Assembly: GCA_037447655.1 (NCBI GenBank)
Contig: JBBHKE010003121.1
Span: 1-64,000, forward strand
Length of the DNA stretch: 64,000 nucleotides
Direction of reading: 5' to 3'
Source: Zygnema cylindricum
Taxonomy: Eukaryota > Streptophyta > Zygnematophyceae > Zygnematales > Zygnemataceae
Part shown: piece after piece, positions 33,742 to 44,800 of the stretch
Layout of the letters: each line of letters begins with the position of its first letter
How positions within the stretch are numbered: the first letter of the stretch is position 1
Program-made: the position numbers and the translations under genes
The notes under the pieces: generated by a model
Database searches by the model: none
What the model was told of the DNA's origin: nothing
The model's input: the letters and a program-made list of their open reading frames with translations, nothing else

Positions 33742-35597
33742 GGGGCTTTTGTTGTTTTCGTAAAACGGAGGCCTTTGAATGCGGGACGGATTAATATATA
33801 ATAATAAGGGTGGGAAAAGACAGTGGTGGTCTGATTTCGTCTTTTCTGTTGTTTAGAGATGCTGACAACTCGCTGCTTGTGGTAGTGTAAAGTCTGTTTC
33901 TTTTTCTTTTTTTGGATGCCTTTTTAATAACGTCAAAATAATAATGCTGAGAAGGAAGTCAGACTCGACAATTACCATTAGGTTATTTGGGTGTCAAATT
34001 CTTTTTCGCGTCTGAGGAACAAAGTAATAAAACTTTGTTGACATTTAGAAGGGTTACGACTGGTTTACACTAAAATGCCAATTTTATCCGTTCATGGGAG
34101 TTTTGTTGTGAGTTTGTGGATGTACAAATGTCATCGCCTTTACTCTCCTTCTTATAACCCACTGTAGCCCTTTGTGACGGTATATGGGAGGCTATGTGTT
34201 TCCTTTTCATGTAGGGGTGATGTTTCTCGGTGTCGTCTTCTTTCTAAAAACCCCTTTTGGCTTAAACAGTGTTACGGCATGCTGAATTTTCTTCCAGAGT
34301 CTCAATTTGGGGAGGGTTACCTCTATATTAAAAGTCACTGGCATCCCCGCATTCAAATTCTCTCTGAAGGATGTCCCAATGTCAGAAGGTTCTGAAATTT
34401 GTCCGTATTTCTGTTCCTTTTGTTCTCTGTATCATCGTTAGCGTCCTCTGTTTCATTTAGAGTCTATTTAATATATTAGCCATAAGCGGTAATAAAGACT
34501 GTGATTCCCTTTTACTGTTCATAAAGTTATCCCCGTTTATTTATTCAAATTTACAAAGAGCCAGTAAATAGCGGGTTTTTTTTGTGGCTAGTTAATACAG
34601 TATCGACGGATCGCCTCTGAATATCTTTGGATACAATTAGAGACTGAGCAGATATTCAAAATCATAAACACGCCATGTATTAGCGCGAATATCCAGAAAG
34701 GCACTAACCTCCATTTGCTCTCCACAATCGGCATTGAGGCATTAGATTTTTAGATTGAAAAGCCAATGACAAGGTCCCCTCCATTCAACTTAACTTCTAA
34801 AAAACTGTCCGGGAATGAGTATTGAAATGTTAAAGGCATGCCCTTGTGCTCCACTCACTGTGTGCCTGTGTTATTCCGTCTCGCCTGTCACATTTGCTCG
34901 AACAAAACATAACAGCAATGCAAGACTCTGGTAAGAAAGCACAATGGCAAACCATCTGACTACATGGGAAAAAGACAAAACAAAACTGAACTAGTGCAAG
35001 ATTGGACGGTCAAGATCCTTTGCGGTAAGGAATAGACACTCGGTCTGTTTATTTTAGAACTTTTTTGTTTGAATTTTACTTCGAGCTTTGGCTTACAAAA
35101 GGCTACGACTTTAATCAAAGTCGATGGTAGACCACCCGAGTACACGGGAACAGATACGGAAAAAAAAACAAAAAACGATGAAGGCAAAACCAAAACTGAA
35201 AAACAGAACGAGACGAGAAGCAAACAATAACAATAAAAAAAATTATAATTATAATTATTATACTTTATTAAAAGCTCTGACTCAGTCGTGTACTTCTGAG
35301 GATCTCCCATTTTTAGGGTTTCCATTCGGCATCTGCAGTTCCCGAAGCTTCACACGTGCTAAAACCGTTTCGCACGCGCTATAACTGTTTCACATGTGCT
35401 AAAATACTACACCCGGCTTTCATTTTTTTTCGACAATTCCTAACATACTTTTCCTACATGCCAATCCCCGCATACGAAACTAAACCTCCGATTGATATTT
35501 TGATATACAAGTATGAAACGATCAAGCTCAAGCCTTATCGCGTTTGTTTTTCATATTCCGGCGAGTTCAGCTTTTTGAGTGCACCAACAAAATAGTC
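33742..35597. other. BRM 3' untranslated region and intergenic
   Basis: AATATATAATAATAAGG near 33793-33810 is a plausible polyadenylation-signal area. A 73-codon frame at 34174 has no recognisable motif and probably lies in the 3' UTR or beyond it. Otherwise AT-rich with nothing recognised. Confidence 0.5.
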
Positions 35598-35816
35598 TAC
35601 ACCGTGTATCGCTATTAGTGCTAATGTTTTTTTGCCACTTAAAACATCTTTTCTCCGTACACACTTGTCGGATTATGGATCTGACTGCTGCCATTGAAAG
35701 GTAAGATTCTCACCTTCCGATTGTTGGTATCCATCTGAAAATCGGACAAGTGTGTACGGAGAAAAGATGTTTTACGAGGCGAAAAAAATGTTAACGCTAT
35801 AGCGATGCACTGTGTA
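35598..35816. mobile_element. Foldback MITE family A, copy 3
   Basis: TACACCGTGTATCGCTATTA left and TATAGCGATGCACTGTGTA right. The inner arms TTTTCTCCGTACACACTTGT and ACAAGTGTGTACGGAGAAAA are exact inverse complements over 20 bases. Confidence 0.85.
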
Positions 35817-38091
35817 CGGTCAAATATCGGCCAAAGGTGTTGCCCCAAAGGCGCACCACAACGAAAACGTCGCATGGGTCACAACTTCTCGCAAGTAATG
35901 AACGAAGTATTTACTTGACTAGAACTACAGAGGTCACAAGAAAACAAACAAATAAGTACACCAGCCGACATTTCTATCAAGACTTGAGTAAAATCTCTGA
36001 AAACTGACAACCACAATACAGAATCCACAAAATCGGGCAGAACTGAAATTATTACTTATGTTTTCAAAACTGGTCGAAAATGGTAAAGGAAGCTCAAGAA
36101 AAAAACTCCCACTCTTGAAAAACTTTATTGCCTAGCTAGGGTAATATTTACAAAAGGAAATCAAATCTACTTCAGCAAATTTTCCTCTCTCATAAGACTT
36201 AGAAAGTACCTCTATGAACAATTCTAACAAAACCGGGAACTTGCAAAATTTGATGTATGCCATTCTCATACATCAGAATACACTCAGCTTCTCGATTTTT
36301 TTTTTAATGAAATCAAATCCCTCTCCCTCTCCTTCTCTCTCTCTCTCCCTCCCCCTCCCCCTCTCCTCCTCTCCCTCTTCCTCCCCATGCACGGCATACA
36401 TAATCGTGACATTTTATTTTATTTTGCTTTTTTCTTTTTTTCACTGACTGTGCATGACTGAAAAACACATGAGATTTTTTTAAAACAAATGATTTTCACA
36501 TTAACTTTTTGTAGTTTTAACAACCTGGTTGGAACAGGATTCCTTCTTGCCGATTTTTCTTAAACAAAAAAGGACTTGGAGTTTAATACTCAGACGCAGA
36601 AGGTTGAGCTCTCATAGACCGCCTGTAACTGACAGTGACTGATAGTGACTGACAGCAACTAATTAACTGTCAGNNNNNNNNNNTCTCTCCCTTTACTTCT
36701 CTGTTTCCATTTCCTCCCTTCTACTCCCTGCCTTCCCTCTCCCCTCTACCTCTGTCCCTTCATTTTCCTCTCTGCTTCTCTCCTTCCTTCCCTCTACCCT
36801 TTACCTTTGTCTCTTCATTTCCCTCTCTGTTCCTCTCTCCCTCTCTCGCTTCTAGCTTTCCTTATTATTACTGCAGAAATACCTCTTTTATCCTGAAAAT
36901 CCTTTGTTTTTTTTCCTCTTCTTAACTCTTTCTCTAAAAACATTTTCTTTCTTTCCGTTTACTTTTTTTTTCAGGAAGTTGGTGGGCAGTTTAGTCGACA
37001 GAATGTCACAGAAAAGACAAAAGAGCTCCAACACCTTCACTGTAAACCACTATCAGTGTTAAGAAATGTATAGTGAGGTGTTATCACTTCTAGTTTAGGT
37101 CTGGGTCACGTGGACGGTAGTTAATTGCTTATCAAATTAGTGTTTAGAATTTTCTTTTAAGAAAAGGTAATTTGTTTGTTTAGGAGCCAAAAATAACTGG
37201 CACCTAATTAGTGTTTAGACACTAATAATGGTTTTTTGTCTACACCAGCTTGATGACAAACACAGGTTATGTTTTCAAAACTAATCAAATGGAAAAAGTA
37301 GTGGTCTTGGTCATCCATAAAAGTGTAAATACAAGCAGTCTTTCATCCATAAAAATGTAAAAAGAAACGGTCTGTAAGAAAAAAAAAAAAAAAAAAGAGT
37401 GAAAACTCAGCCATGTTCCATTCTCATTGTTCTTTTCTCAGAGTTCTTTTGTGAGTATGAAAATATTTGTTTGTCCATTTTTTTTTCCCTCTTTTTTCTT
37501 AATCATGAGAAACTCTTTGAAACACTACTAAAATGTGAGAATTGGAGACAAAAAAACTAGCAAACATGGGAGTTTAGAAAGAAAGTAAAAAAAAGATACC
37601 TCCACACTGGCTCTAGTGAGTGATTTATTTCAGTCCCATAGTGGAGTGTAACGCACAAAAAAAATGATGATGTCAAATTAACGAAAACATTTTCTAATTG
37701 TAAACTGTTTAGTATAATGTCGCTTTGGCGTACTATACGCTTATCATATCAAGATTAAAAACTTTCCGTGTGTTAAAATTCAAAATAGGAAAACCCTAAA
37801 GTAGAAGAATAACGACAAGGAGAATTCCAGGGACTTTTAAGTAACCGACTGTCTAAAAACAGAAGTACAATAGTACAATGTGGGTTGTTAAGAAAGCTGC
37901 TCCACACTATTTCATGTGCAGGTTGAAATTTTTGCAGAAAGATGCTTTTTCTCCACCCATGCGTGATAACCAACTCACCAAGAGTCGATACTTTAATACA
38001 TGGGGACACTCCCTAAATTCAATGTAACGATTCACGATTAGATTTCAATTGTGCGGCTAAGTAAAAATATAAAATTGAAATCAATAATATC
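35817..38091. other. Intergenic with sequence gap and CT tracts
   Basis: A run of ten N at 36674-36683 marks an assembly gap. CT-rich tracts flank it (36310-36390 and 36684-36860); the second is built of two degenerate units of about 80 bases. No gene was recognised. Confidence 0.6.
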
Positions 38092-38165
38092 TGTCCTCCC
38101 CCAGGCTCGAACTGGGGACCTCTAGTGTGTGAGACTAGCGTGATAACCAACTACACCAAGAGGAC
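38092..38165 (-). tRNA. tRNA-Val(CAC)
   Basis: Read on the minus strand, 74 bases fold as a complete cloverleaf. The acceptor stem is GTCCTCT with GGAGGAC, followed by discriminator A. The D arm is GTG..CAC, the anticodon stem CTAGT/ACTAG with loop CTCACAC (anticodon CAC, valine), and the T arm CCCAG-TTCGAGC-CTGGG. There is no intron and no encoded CCA, as expected for a nuclear gene. T-rich sequence on the 3' side (ATTTTTAC) suits RNA polymerase III termination. The A- and B-box promoters are intact. Confidence 0.95.
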
Positions 38166-38236
38166 TATTGTTCTACCAATGTTATATAAATTATATGTAT
38201 TTACACAAATTTTAGTTGACCACACCCCTTCAAAAC

Positions 38237-38456
38237 TACGCCGCGCATCGTTATTAGTGTCAAAGTTTAAATAGCGTAAAAAAAAAAAGTGTTATTGATT
38301 CTAATTCAGTGCCAGAAACGTGGCAGATTACGGTCCACGTCCTTAAATAGCGTTGCTAATTTAATTTCGAAAATCATGTACACTAATTGCGGGAAAAAAT
38401 CAAGATTTTAAGAACCCAAATTAGAGTTAATAACACTAATAACGATGCGCGGTGTA
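38237..38456. mobile_element. TIR element family G, copy 1
   Basis: 220 bp, TACGCCGCGCATCGTTATTA left and TAATAACGATGCGCGGTGTA right, a near-perfect inverted repeat. The interior includes GTGGCAGATTACGGTCCACG, which recurs inverted in copy 2. It lies about 70 bp from the tRNA gene. Confidence 0.8.
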
Positions 38457-38830
38457 GTTTAATTTCTTGTATATGTAACCTTTGAACAAAATCTTAACTA
38501 GATGAATTATAAATACATCGAGGCATTGAAATAAGTAGTTTGATATATATGTATATTCTTTTACCTTTTTCATAATTTCCAGGAAATACGTAAACTTCCG
38601 CGATTCCCGGAGCAGAAATTAATAAAGAAACTAAAAAAAATAAAAAATATTAGAAACTAGTACAGGGCTCCTCCACCACCGGATCCCTCTCCTAATCCTC
38701 CCTCACCTTCCACGTGTACAATATCACAGCTTTCTGAGGTGCCACGTGTCAGTAAAAAAAAAATGTATCGAGTTTTGTCGAACAGTTCCGATCATCAGTT
38801 CGTTGTCACTTAATTTTTATGTTAATTCTA

Positions 38831-39079
38831 TTAATTAATTTTAATTCTATCTTGAGCAAAAAAAAATAATACTGCAGAGAGAAGAAGGAAAACAGAGGTA
38901 CGAAGAGAGTGTGAGGGACGGAGAGGGAGAGCAAGAGAGAGAGGGAGAGAGGGAGAGGGAGAGAGAGAGGGAGAGAGGGAGAGGGAGAGAGTACTTTTTA
39001 CAGCAGCAAAAGATGAGACAATAAGCAGAGAAACAATAGCGAAAGCCTGCCATGAAGCTGCGATGCCTCTTCTTGCCAT
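38831..39079 (-). CDS. Candidate small secreted Ser/Pro-rich protein
   Basis: 82 codons. The start region MARRGIAASWQAFAIVSLLI then VSSFAA looks like a signal peptide: basic end, hydrophobic core, small residues at the cleavage site. A serine/proline/leucine-rich middle follows, encoded by a TC microsatellite, then a hydrophobic C-terminal stretch (SVFLLLSAVLFFFAQ). The ATG lies in good context (TTCATGGCA) after a CT-rich leader typical of plant 5' UTRs. The layout recalls arabinogalactan-type peptides, but the microsatellite could create it by chance. A donor (GTAAAA) just after the FAA codons would give a different second exon. Confidence 0.3.
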   Translation of the reverse strand: MARRGIAASWQAFAIVSLLIVSSFAAVKSTLSLSLSPSLSPSPSLPLSLALPLRPSHSLRTSVFLLLSAVLFFFAQDRIKIN

Positions 39080-39081
39080 GA

Positions 39082-39148
39082 AGTGTGTGTAGCAGAGGGA
39101 GAGAGGGAGGGCGAGAGGGGGAGAGGGGGAGAGGGGGAGAGTTCAACA
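39082..39148. repeat. Purine microsatellite
   Basis: GGGAGA-type repeats; on the minus strand this is the CT-rich leader of the candidate small secreted protein. A similar tract lies at 38920-38992. Confidence 0.7.
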
Positions 39149-39913
39149 ACAAAGAACGAAGGTACGTTTCAGGCTTCCAACTCTGGTAAAAGTGTAGGAC
39201 TACAGTACAGTACAGTACAGTACTGTACTGAAAACGTACTTTCAGGGAACAATACTATTCGTACTGTACTGAAATGAACCGTGTGGAAATTCCGAAATTT
39301 GGTCAAACAACGAGATTTGCCTTTTGTCTTTGAAAAGCTTGCTGTTTATTCAAAACTTAGAATCAATATCTATGAATTTCATACTAAAATCAACGACTTG
39401 CACTATTGAAGCCAGCAACTACAGTACCGATTCTAGACAATTCTGGCTGTCTTCTGCCGACAACGGAGCTTAAAGAGTCGTTGACCGGATGTACGAAACA
39501 ATGAGGGCAAACATCCATGTTCTAAGCGACAGATTAGAATTAAACTTTGTCGTATGCAAAATGGTTCAAATAAAAGAATTGTATTGGCTTAAATTTATGT
39601 TTGAGCAGAAAGTGCTCGCGAGTCTGTTAACTTTTTCGGCTGACGAAGGGCTCGCCGTACAATTAACATTTGGCCTTATTGTGACGGAGAGCCCTTCGTT
39701 GCGTCCTTTCGGAGACAAGTTTCACAAAAAGGTTACGGGCAACTTCAGTTCTTTTAGTTTGTTACATTTCCCGTAATAGACACACGTGGCCCAGATTTGG
39801 CCCAATGGGCCCCAGCCTTTATAGCAAATGAATCCAATTCAATTTTCTTTTATTTTTCTGTCCCTCAGCAAATTGGATCAACAGTTTACACGCCTCACTT
39901 TGTACATGTAACC
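39149..39913. other. Intergenic
   Basis: A palindromic run of CAGTA/GTACT units lies at 39200-39230. A 95-codon frame at 39489-39776 has no motif I recognise. Nothing else was seen. Confidence 0.5.
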
Positions 39914-40135
39914 TACACCGTGTATCGTTATTAGTGTTAATAATTTTTTCGGCCACTTAAAACATCTTTTCTGTGTACACACTTGTCCGATTGTCAATTT
40001 GAGACCGCCAATCGGAAGGTGAGAAATCTGACCTTTCAACGTAACCGTCGAATATGAAAACCGACATACGTGTACGGTAGAAAAGTGTTTAAAGAGACGA
40101 AAAAAATATTAACACTAATAACGATTCACGGTGTA
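39914..40135. mobile_element. Foldback MITE family A, copy 4 (inverted interior)
   Basis: TACACCGTGTATCGTTATTA left and TAATAACGATTCACGGTGTA right. The interior lies in the opposite orientation to copies 1-3 (GACCGCCAATCGGAAGGTGA). Its last TA is also the first TA of the next element. Confidence 0.8.
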
Positions 40136-40336
40136 CACCGTGAATCGTTATTAGCGTTATGAACTCTATATCGGCGCCCTCAAATTTTGACATTAATACC
40201 CTAAATAGAATAAATTACACTATTTAAGGACGTGGACCATAATCTGCCACGTCTCCTGACACTAAATTAGAATGAATGACGCTAATTTTTTCTTTACTCT
40301 AATAATTTCTCAACGCTAATAACGATTCGCGGTGTA
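40134..40336. mobile_element. TIR element family G, copy 2
   Basis: TACACCGTGAATCGTTATTA left and TAATAACGATTCGCGGTGTA right. The interior GGACGTGGACCATAATCTGC is the inverse of copy 1. It abuts the preceding family A element and shares a TA with it. Confidence 0.8.
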
Positions 40337-40408
40337 GTATCCAATTTTGTCTATCCGACAGCAAGGACGACTTGAATTGTAACATATAATCGTCGTACTA
40401 TAGTACAG

Positions 40409-40634
40409 TACACCGTGTATCGCTATTAGTGCTAGTATTTTTTCGCCTCATAAAAACATCTTTTCTCCGTACACTTATGTCGGAAAGTGGATCTGACGGT
40501 TACGATTGAAAGGCAAGATTCTCACCTTCCGATTGTTGGTCTCCATCTGAAAATCGGACAGGTGTGTACGGAGAAATAATGTTTTATGAGGTGAACAAAA
40601 TATTAACGCTACAGTAATAGCGATGCACGGTGTA
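40409..40634. mobile_element. Foldback MITE family A, copy 5
   Basis: TACACCGTGTATCGCTATTA left and TAATAGCGATGCACGGTGTA right, with inner arms CTCCGTACACTTATG and CAGGTGTGTACGGAG. Confidence 0.8.
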
Positions 40635-41898
40635 CTTTACCAACGGTAGCCGTTGCAGTTTTTCAGACGTCGTTCGATAGCCGGAACTTTGGTTGGCCGA
40701 AAGAGGAACTTCGTTCCCGGAAAAAACCAAAAATATGAAAAGCGAAAAATGAATACCGATATCGGACCGCAACTTGCTATGCAGAGAGCTGAAAGGATCA
40801 CTCGGCAGAATATTCTTGCAGGGCCGACGCCAAAAACCGACAAAATACAATCAAAGTATCAAACAAACAAACAAACAAACAAAAAGGTATAAATTCTGAA
40901 ATTACTGTACTTGCTGTATGCAAATGTGTAAGATATTTATTTTCTTTTCATGTATATATATATATGTGTGTATGAAAAGGAAACTTTGAACAGAGACGTT
41001 TAAGTGCTTGAATCAACGAAATCCTCGTACAGCTGTGCTTCCATTCTTGCAGCTGCTTTATTGCAGAGATCTAATTCGGTAAGTAAAGAAATATTCAAAC
41101 AGAGAACTAGCAAAATATTAAATATTATCAAAATATTAAATAACATCAATATACTAAATATTATCAAAATATTAAATATTATCAAAGTACTAAATATTAT
41201 CAAAATATTAGTTATTATCAAAACATTAAATATTATCGAAATATTAGTTATTATCAAAACATTAAATATTATCGAAATATTAAATATTTATCAAACTACT
41301 AAATATTATCAAAGCTGGTCTCTCAAGTTTCTTAAGAAAAAAATTATTCGTCTCCGGTTGTAATAGTTTTTCTCTCCAACCAAAAGGTTTTGGTTACTTT
41401 TTTTCCAAATTAAAACCTTTTCCAAGCTATAAAAAAGTTTTATTGCATATTTTTTCAGCTGTCAAAATAGGATGGTGAGGATAACAATGGTTAACTATTT
41501 TTGTCGTTTTTGTCTTATATTGTCGCGTTCGTTCGATTGCCTCCTGTTGGACATATTTGTACTCTTAGGGGGGGAAGGGGAGGGGGCGGGGGAGAGGGAG
41601 AGGGAGAGGGGGGAGGAGGGGGAGGGGGAAGGGGAAGAGGGAGGGAGAAAGAGGGAAGGAAAAGAGGAAGAAGGAGAAGGAAAGGGAAGGGGGGAAAGGA
41701 GGAAAGGAGGGGGAGAAGAGGAAGGGGATGGAGTGAAGAAACAAACAAAAAAAATGAAGGAGATCGATCTGGTTAAGAAATAATAAACGGTGATTTTTTA
41801 TTGTTTCAGATAAGCATAATCCGCCTATAAACAATCAACAATCGGTCTCCTGGTGATGATTTAACACAGTTTTTTCGGATAAAAAAAATATTTTTGCG
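40635..41898. repeat. Upstream region of the phosphatase gene with tandem repeats
   Basis: 41110-41310 holds about eleven degenerate 18-base units of the type TATTATCAAAATATTAAA. 41570-41750 is an almost pure purine tract. Frames through both are artefacts of the repeats. The promoter of the following gene must lie in or near this region, but no element can be assigned. Confidence 0.7.
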
Positions 41899-44800
41899 AT
41901 GGCAACTCCTGCAACCTTTGGACCGACTATGTTTCCACTTCATCGCTGCAAGTTCATTCACTTGGTAAGCAATACAGTTTCTCAAAAAAAATGAACAAAA
42001 ACTACTGAACTGAACCGAACTGAACTGAACCGAATCGAACCGAACCGAACTGAGTTGGACTGAATTGGACTGAATTGGACTGAATTGGATTGAACTGAAC
42101 TGAATGAAATTGAACTGAACTGAACTGAATTGAACCGCCACTAAGCTGTTAAGTTTATAAGTTGGTGTTAGATGTTTTTCAATGTAATGCTAATGTAATG
42201 GTGTAAAGTTAAATTCTTCCTGGAATGAAGTCTGATTGGTATGTTACAAAAAAATATCTAAGAAGTCTGTGTTTTAATAAACAGACTGAGGATTTTCGTT
42301 TGAAACAGGGTATTTAGGATACAGCATTTCTATGGTAGACTTAATGTTGACACCGTATTAGAATTAACTACACTATACTATTTTTCTTTATGTGGCTCAG
42401 TAGATCCAGTTATCTGAACATTGTTTTTAGCATTAATTTATGATTTTGGGTCGGAAAAACACTCGCTCGAATAGGAATAGGCAATGTAGTGCATAGTGCA
42501 GGCCTTTGAACCATTTAGCTATATGTGTCATTTATGGCAAAGATTTTGTTCAGATTTTGTTTAAATTTTGTGCCATTGTTTGATTTTGTTTGTTTTGTTA
42601 TCTTTTTTCTAAACCGAGCATATGTTGCCTGGTTGTCATTGGACAAAGAATAGGTTATTGCTGAGGCCAGTGATATCGGATGGGGAATAAGGGATGGAGG
42701 AAATAAACAGCACTTTATGGTTGACTAGTGAGGTTACAGGTTATGTTAAAAATCTATGAGAAAGATGGGACTTTGAATATTCAAGTATGTCTTTCAATTA
42801 TTCCTGACCGTGGTGCTGCTTATACACAAAGAGCCGATGGCCGATCACCACAGGACTAACAGCATATAGAAATGAAATCTCAAAAGCTGGGAAACTAATA
42901 TTTGCTTGGAGTAGTGGCTTGGGCAAGTGACGAGTTGAGGATCCCTTTTAACGAGGTCGTTTAGTTTTTGGATGTTGGGACAGGTACGCCATGGTCAGGG
43001 TTACCACAATGTTGCCGGTGAAAACAATTATGCGGCATATATGTCCCCCGAGTTTCTCGATGCCAGTCTCACTCCAACAGGATGGCAACAAGTAGGTCCT
43101 TTTTAACTCTCAAGTGGGACTCAACGTGTGACACAAGTGTGACTCGTTTGTCGCTCGTTTGCAGTTGGCGAGGTTTGGATGATCCTGATCAGTTTACTGT
43201 AACACTGTTAAGCTGAATTTGGTTATTGGTGAATTAGGAGAGAAGAAAGAGAGGGAGGGAGAGAGGGGGAGAACGAGAGGGATGGGGTGGGAGAGAAAGT
43301 CGGGGAAAAAGGGGAAGAGGATGGACAGACGGGGAAAGAGAGAAAGAGAGTGAGACAGAGAGAGAGTGAGAAAGTAGGCGAGAGAAAAAAAGAAAGACAT
43401 GCATGTCTGCATTTTCGACATGGCGAAGATGATGTTTTCACGATGCTCGCTTGAGTCGATTCTGAGTCTACTATTGTATCGGAGAAGGTTGCATTGTCCT
43501 GCAAATTATTGTCTTTGGACAAAAATATCATTCATCAACGAATTGACCGGCTCTTCTCTTGTTCCATTTCTTAATAGTCCTGATTCTTTCATGTCTAATA
43601 ACTTTTGGTTTCGCGAACATCCAGCACCTTGTCAGGCTTTAGAATGAACTCCCACAGAGGAACATTTGTGTTACGTTCTCCTCTCATATGATTCAGCCAG
43701 ATATTATGTTATCATCGTTATGACTCCATCAACCTCTTGACCGTCTGATTATGAAGGGGCGTGTCATAAATTTACGATGGAAAAAAAAAAAAGTAATTGA
43801 TAATGATCTTTGAAGTGATATTGACATGCAGGCATTTGCTTTGAATAAGCACCTGGCAGAAATTCCAGGAGGTCTGGGACTGGAGCTGGTAGTTACATCA
43901 CCGCTTATGCGGTAAGTTATACATCCATAATGTTTATCTATAGAGTTAGATATACAATATTCTCTACAATCTGTATACAATATTTGTTCCTGTACCTATT
44001 CCACACCAATTTGCTTGACTTTCCTTTTGGATAGTATATGGAACCTCGCGCATGTTTTTTGACTGATCAAAATCAAAATTTTTGACTGCACTCGTTTTTG
44101 ATGGCATTTCACTGTTGAAGTTAACCAAGATATGTTTTAAATTTAAGAAGCAAGGAATGGTTTTACAGTGTTGACTTGTCAATGGTGCCTTTCTGGGAAC
44201 AAAAAAACCCCAAAACACGAAAATCGTTTCCTCTTTTGGAGGTTGGGAACACAACTGCCTCACTTACAAGTGTCACCGTTGGACAACCGTAACATCAAAA
44301 ATATTGTAAACAAGTACCTTTCGAGGATGACGAATATTTTCATGCAAAGTAAGAAAAAGTATTAGCAAATTGTAGTCCAAAATCGGCCACACCCCTCCAT
44401 AACAGACCATCCTCACTATTTAATCACATTCCATATTATTTTACTTACTGCTTAGAACTTTTGAGGAGTTCTAATGTTAAACCTCGCACTGTTTCACATG
44501 TGTAATCGGATTTTCAAAGTGACACATTTTAATTTCTATTTTGGCCTCGTAAATTTTGTTTTGACTGTGTAATTTCTCATGTTCTCCTGCCAGGACTATG
44601 CAGACCGCAGCCGGAGTGTTTGGAAGGAGAGGAACGACGTCTCAAGACTCGCCTCCTCCCGTTATGGTTGAGGGTACGGGAAATAGTACCGTGGGAACTA
44701 TTTTGACCACTGAGAGTCCTCCGATTCTCGCTGTGGAGATGTGTCGAGAGCATCTGGTCTGTCTAACGTTCTTGAATCGTTTCTACTCCTGCCCTTCTCA

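Noticed and set aside
34174-34395. 73-codon frame after the BRM gene
   Set aside because: It has no recognisable motif and lies in the probable BRM 3' region.
41472-41834. Glycine/glutamate- or proline-rich frames on both strands
   Set aside because: They are products of a purine tract upstream of the phosphatase gene.
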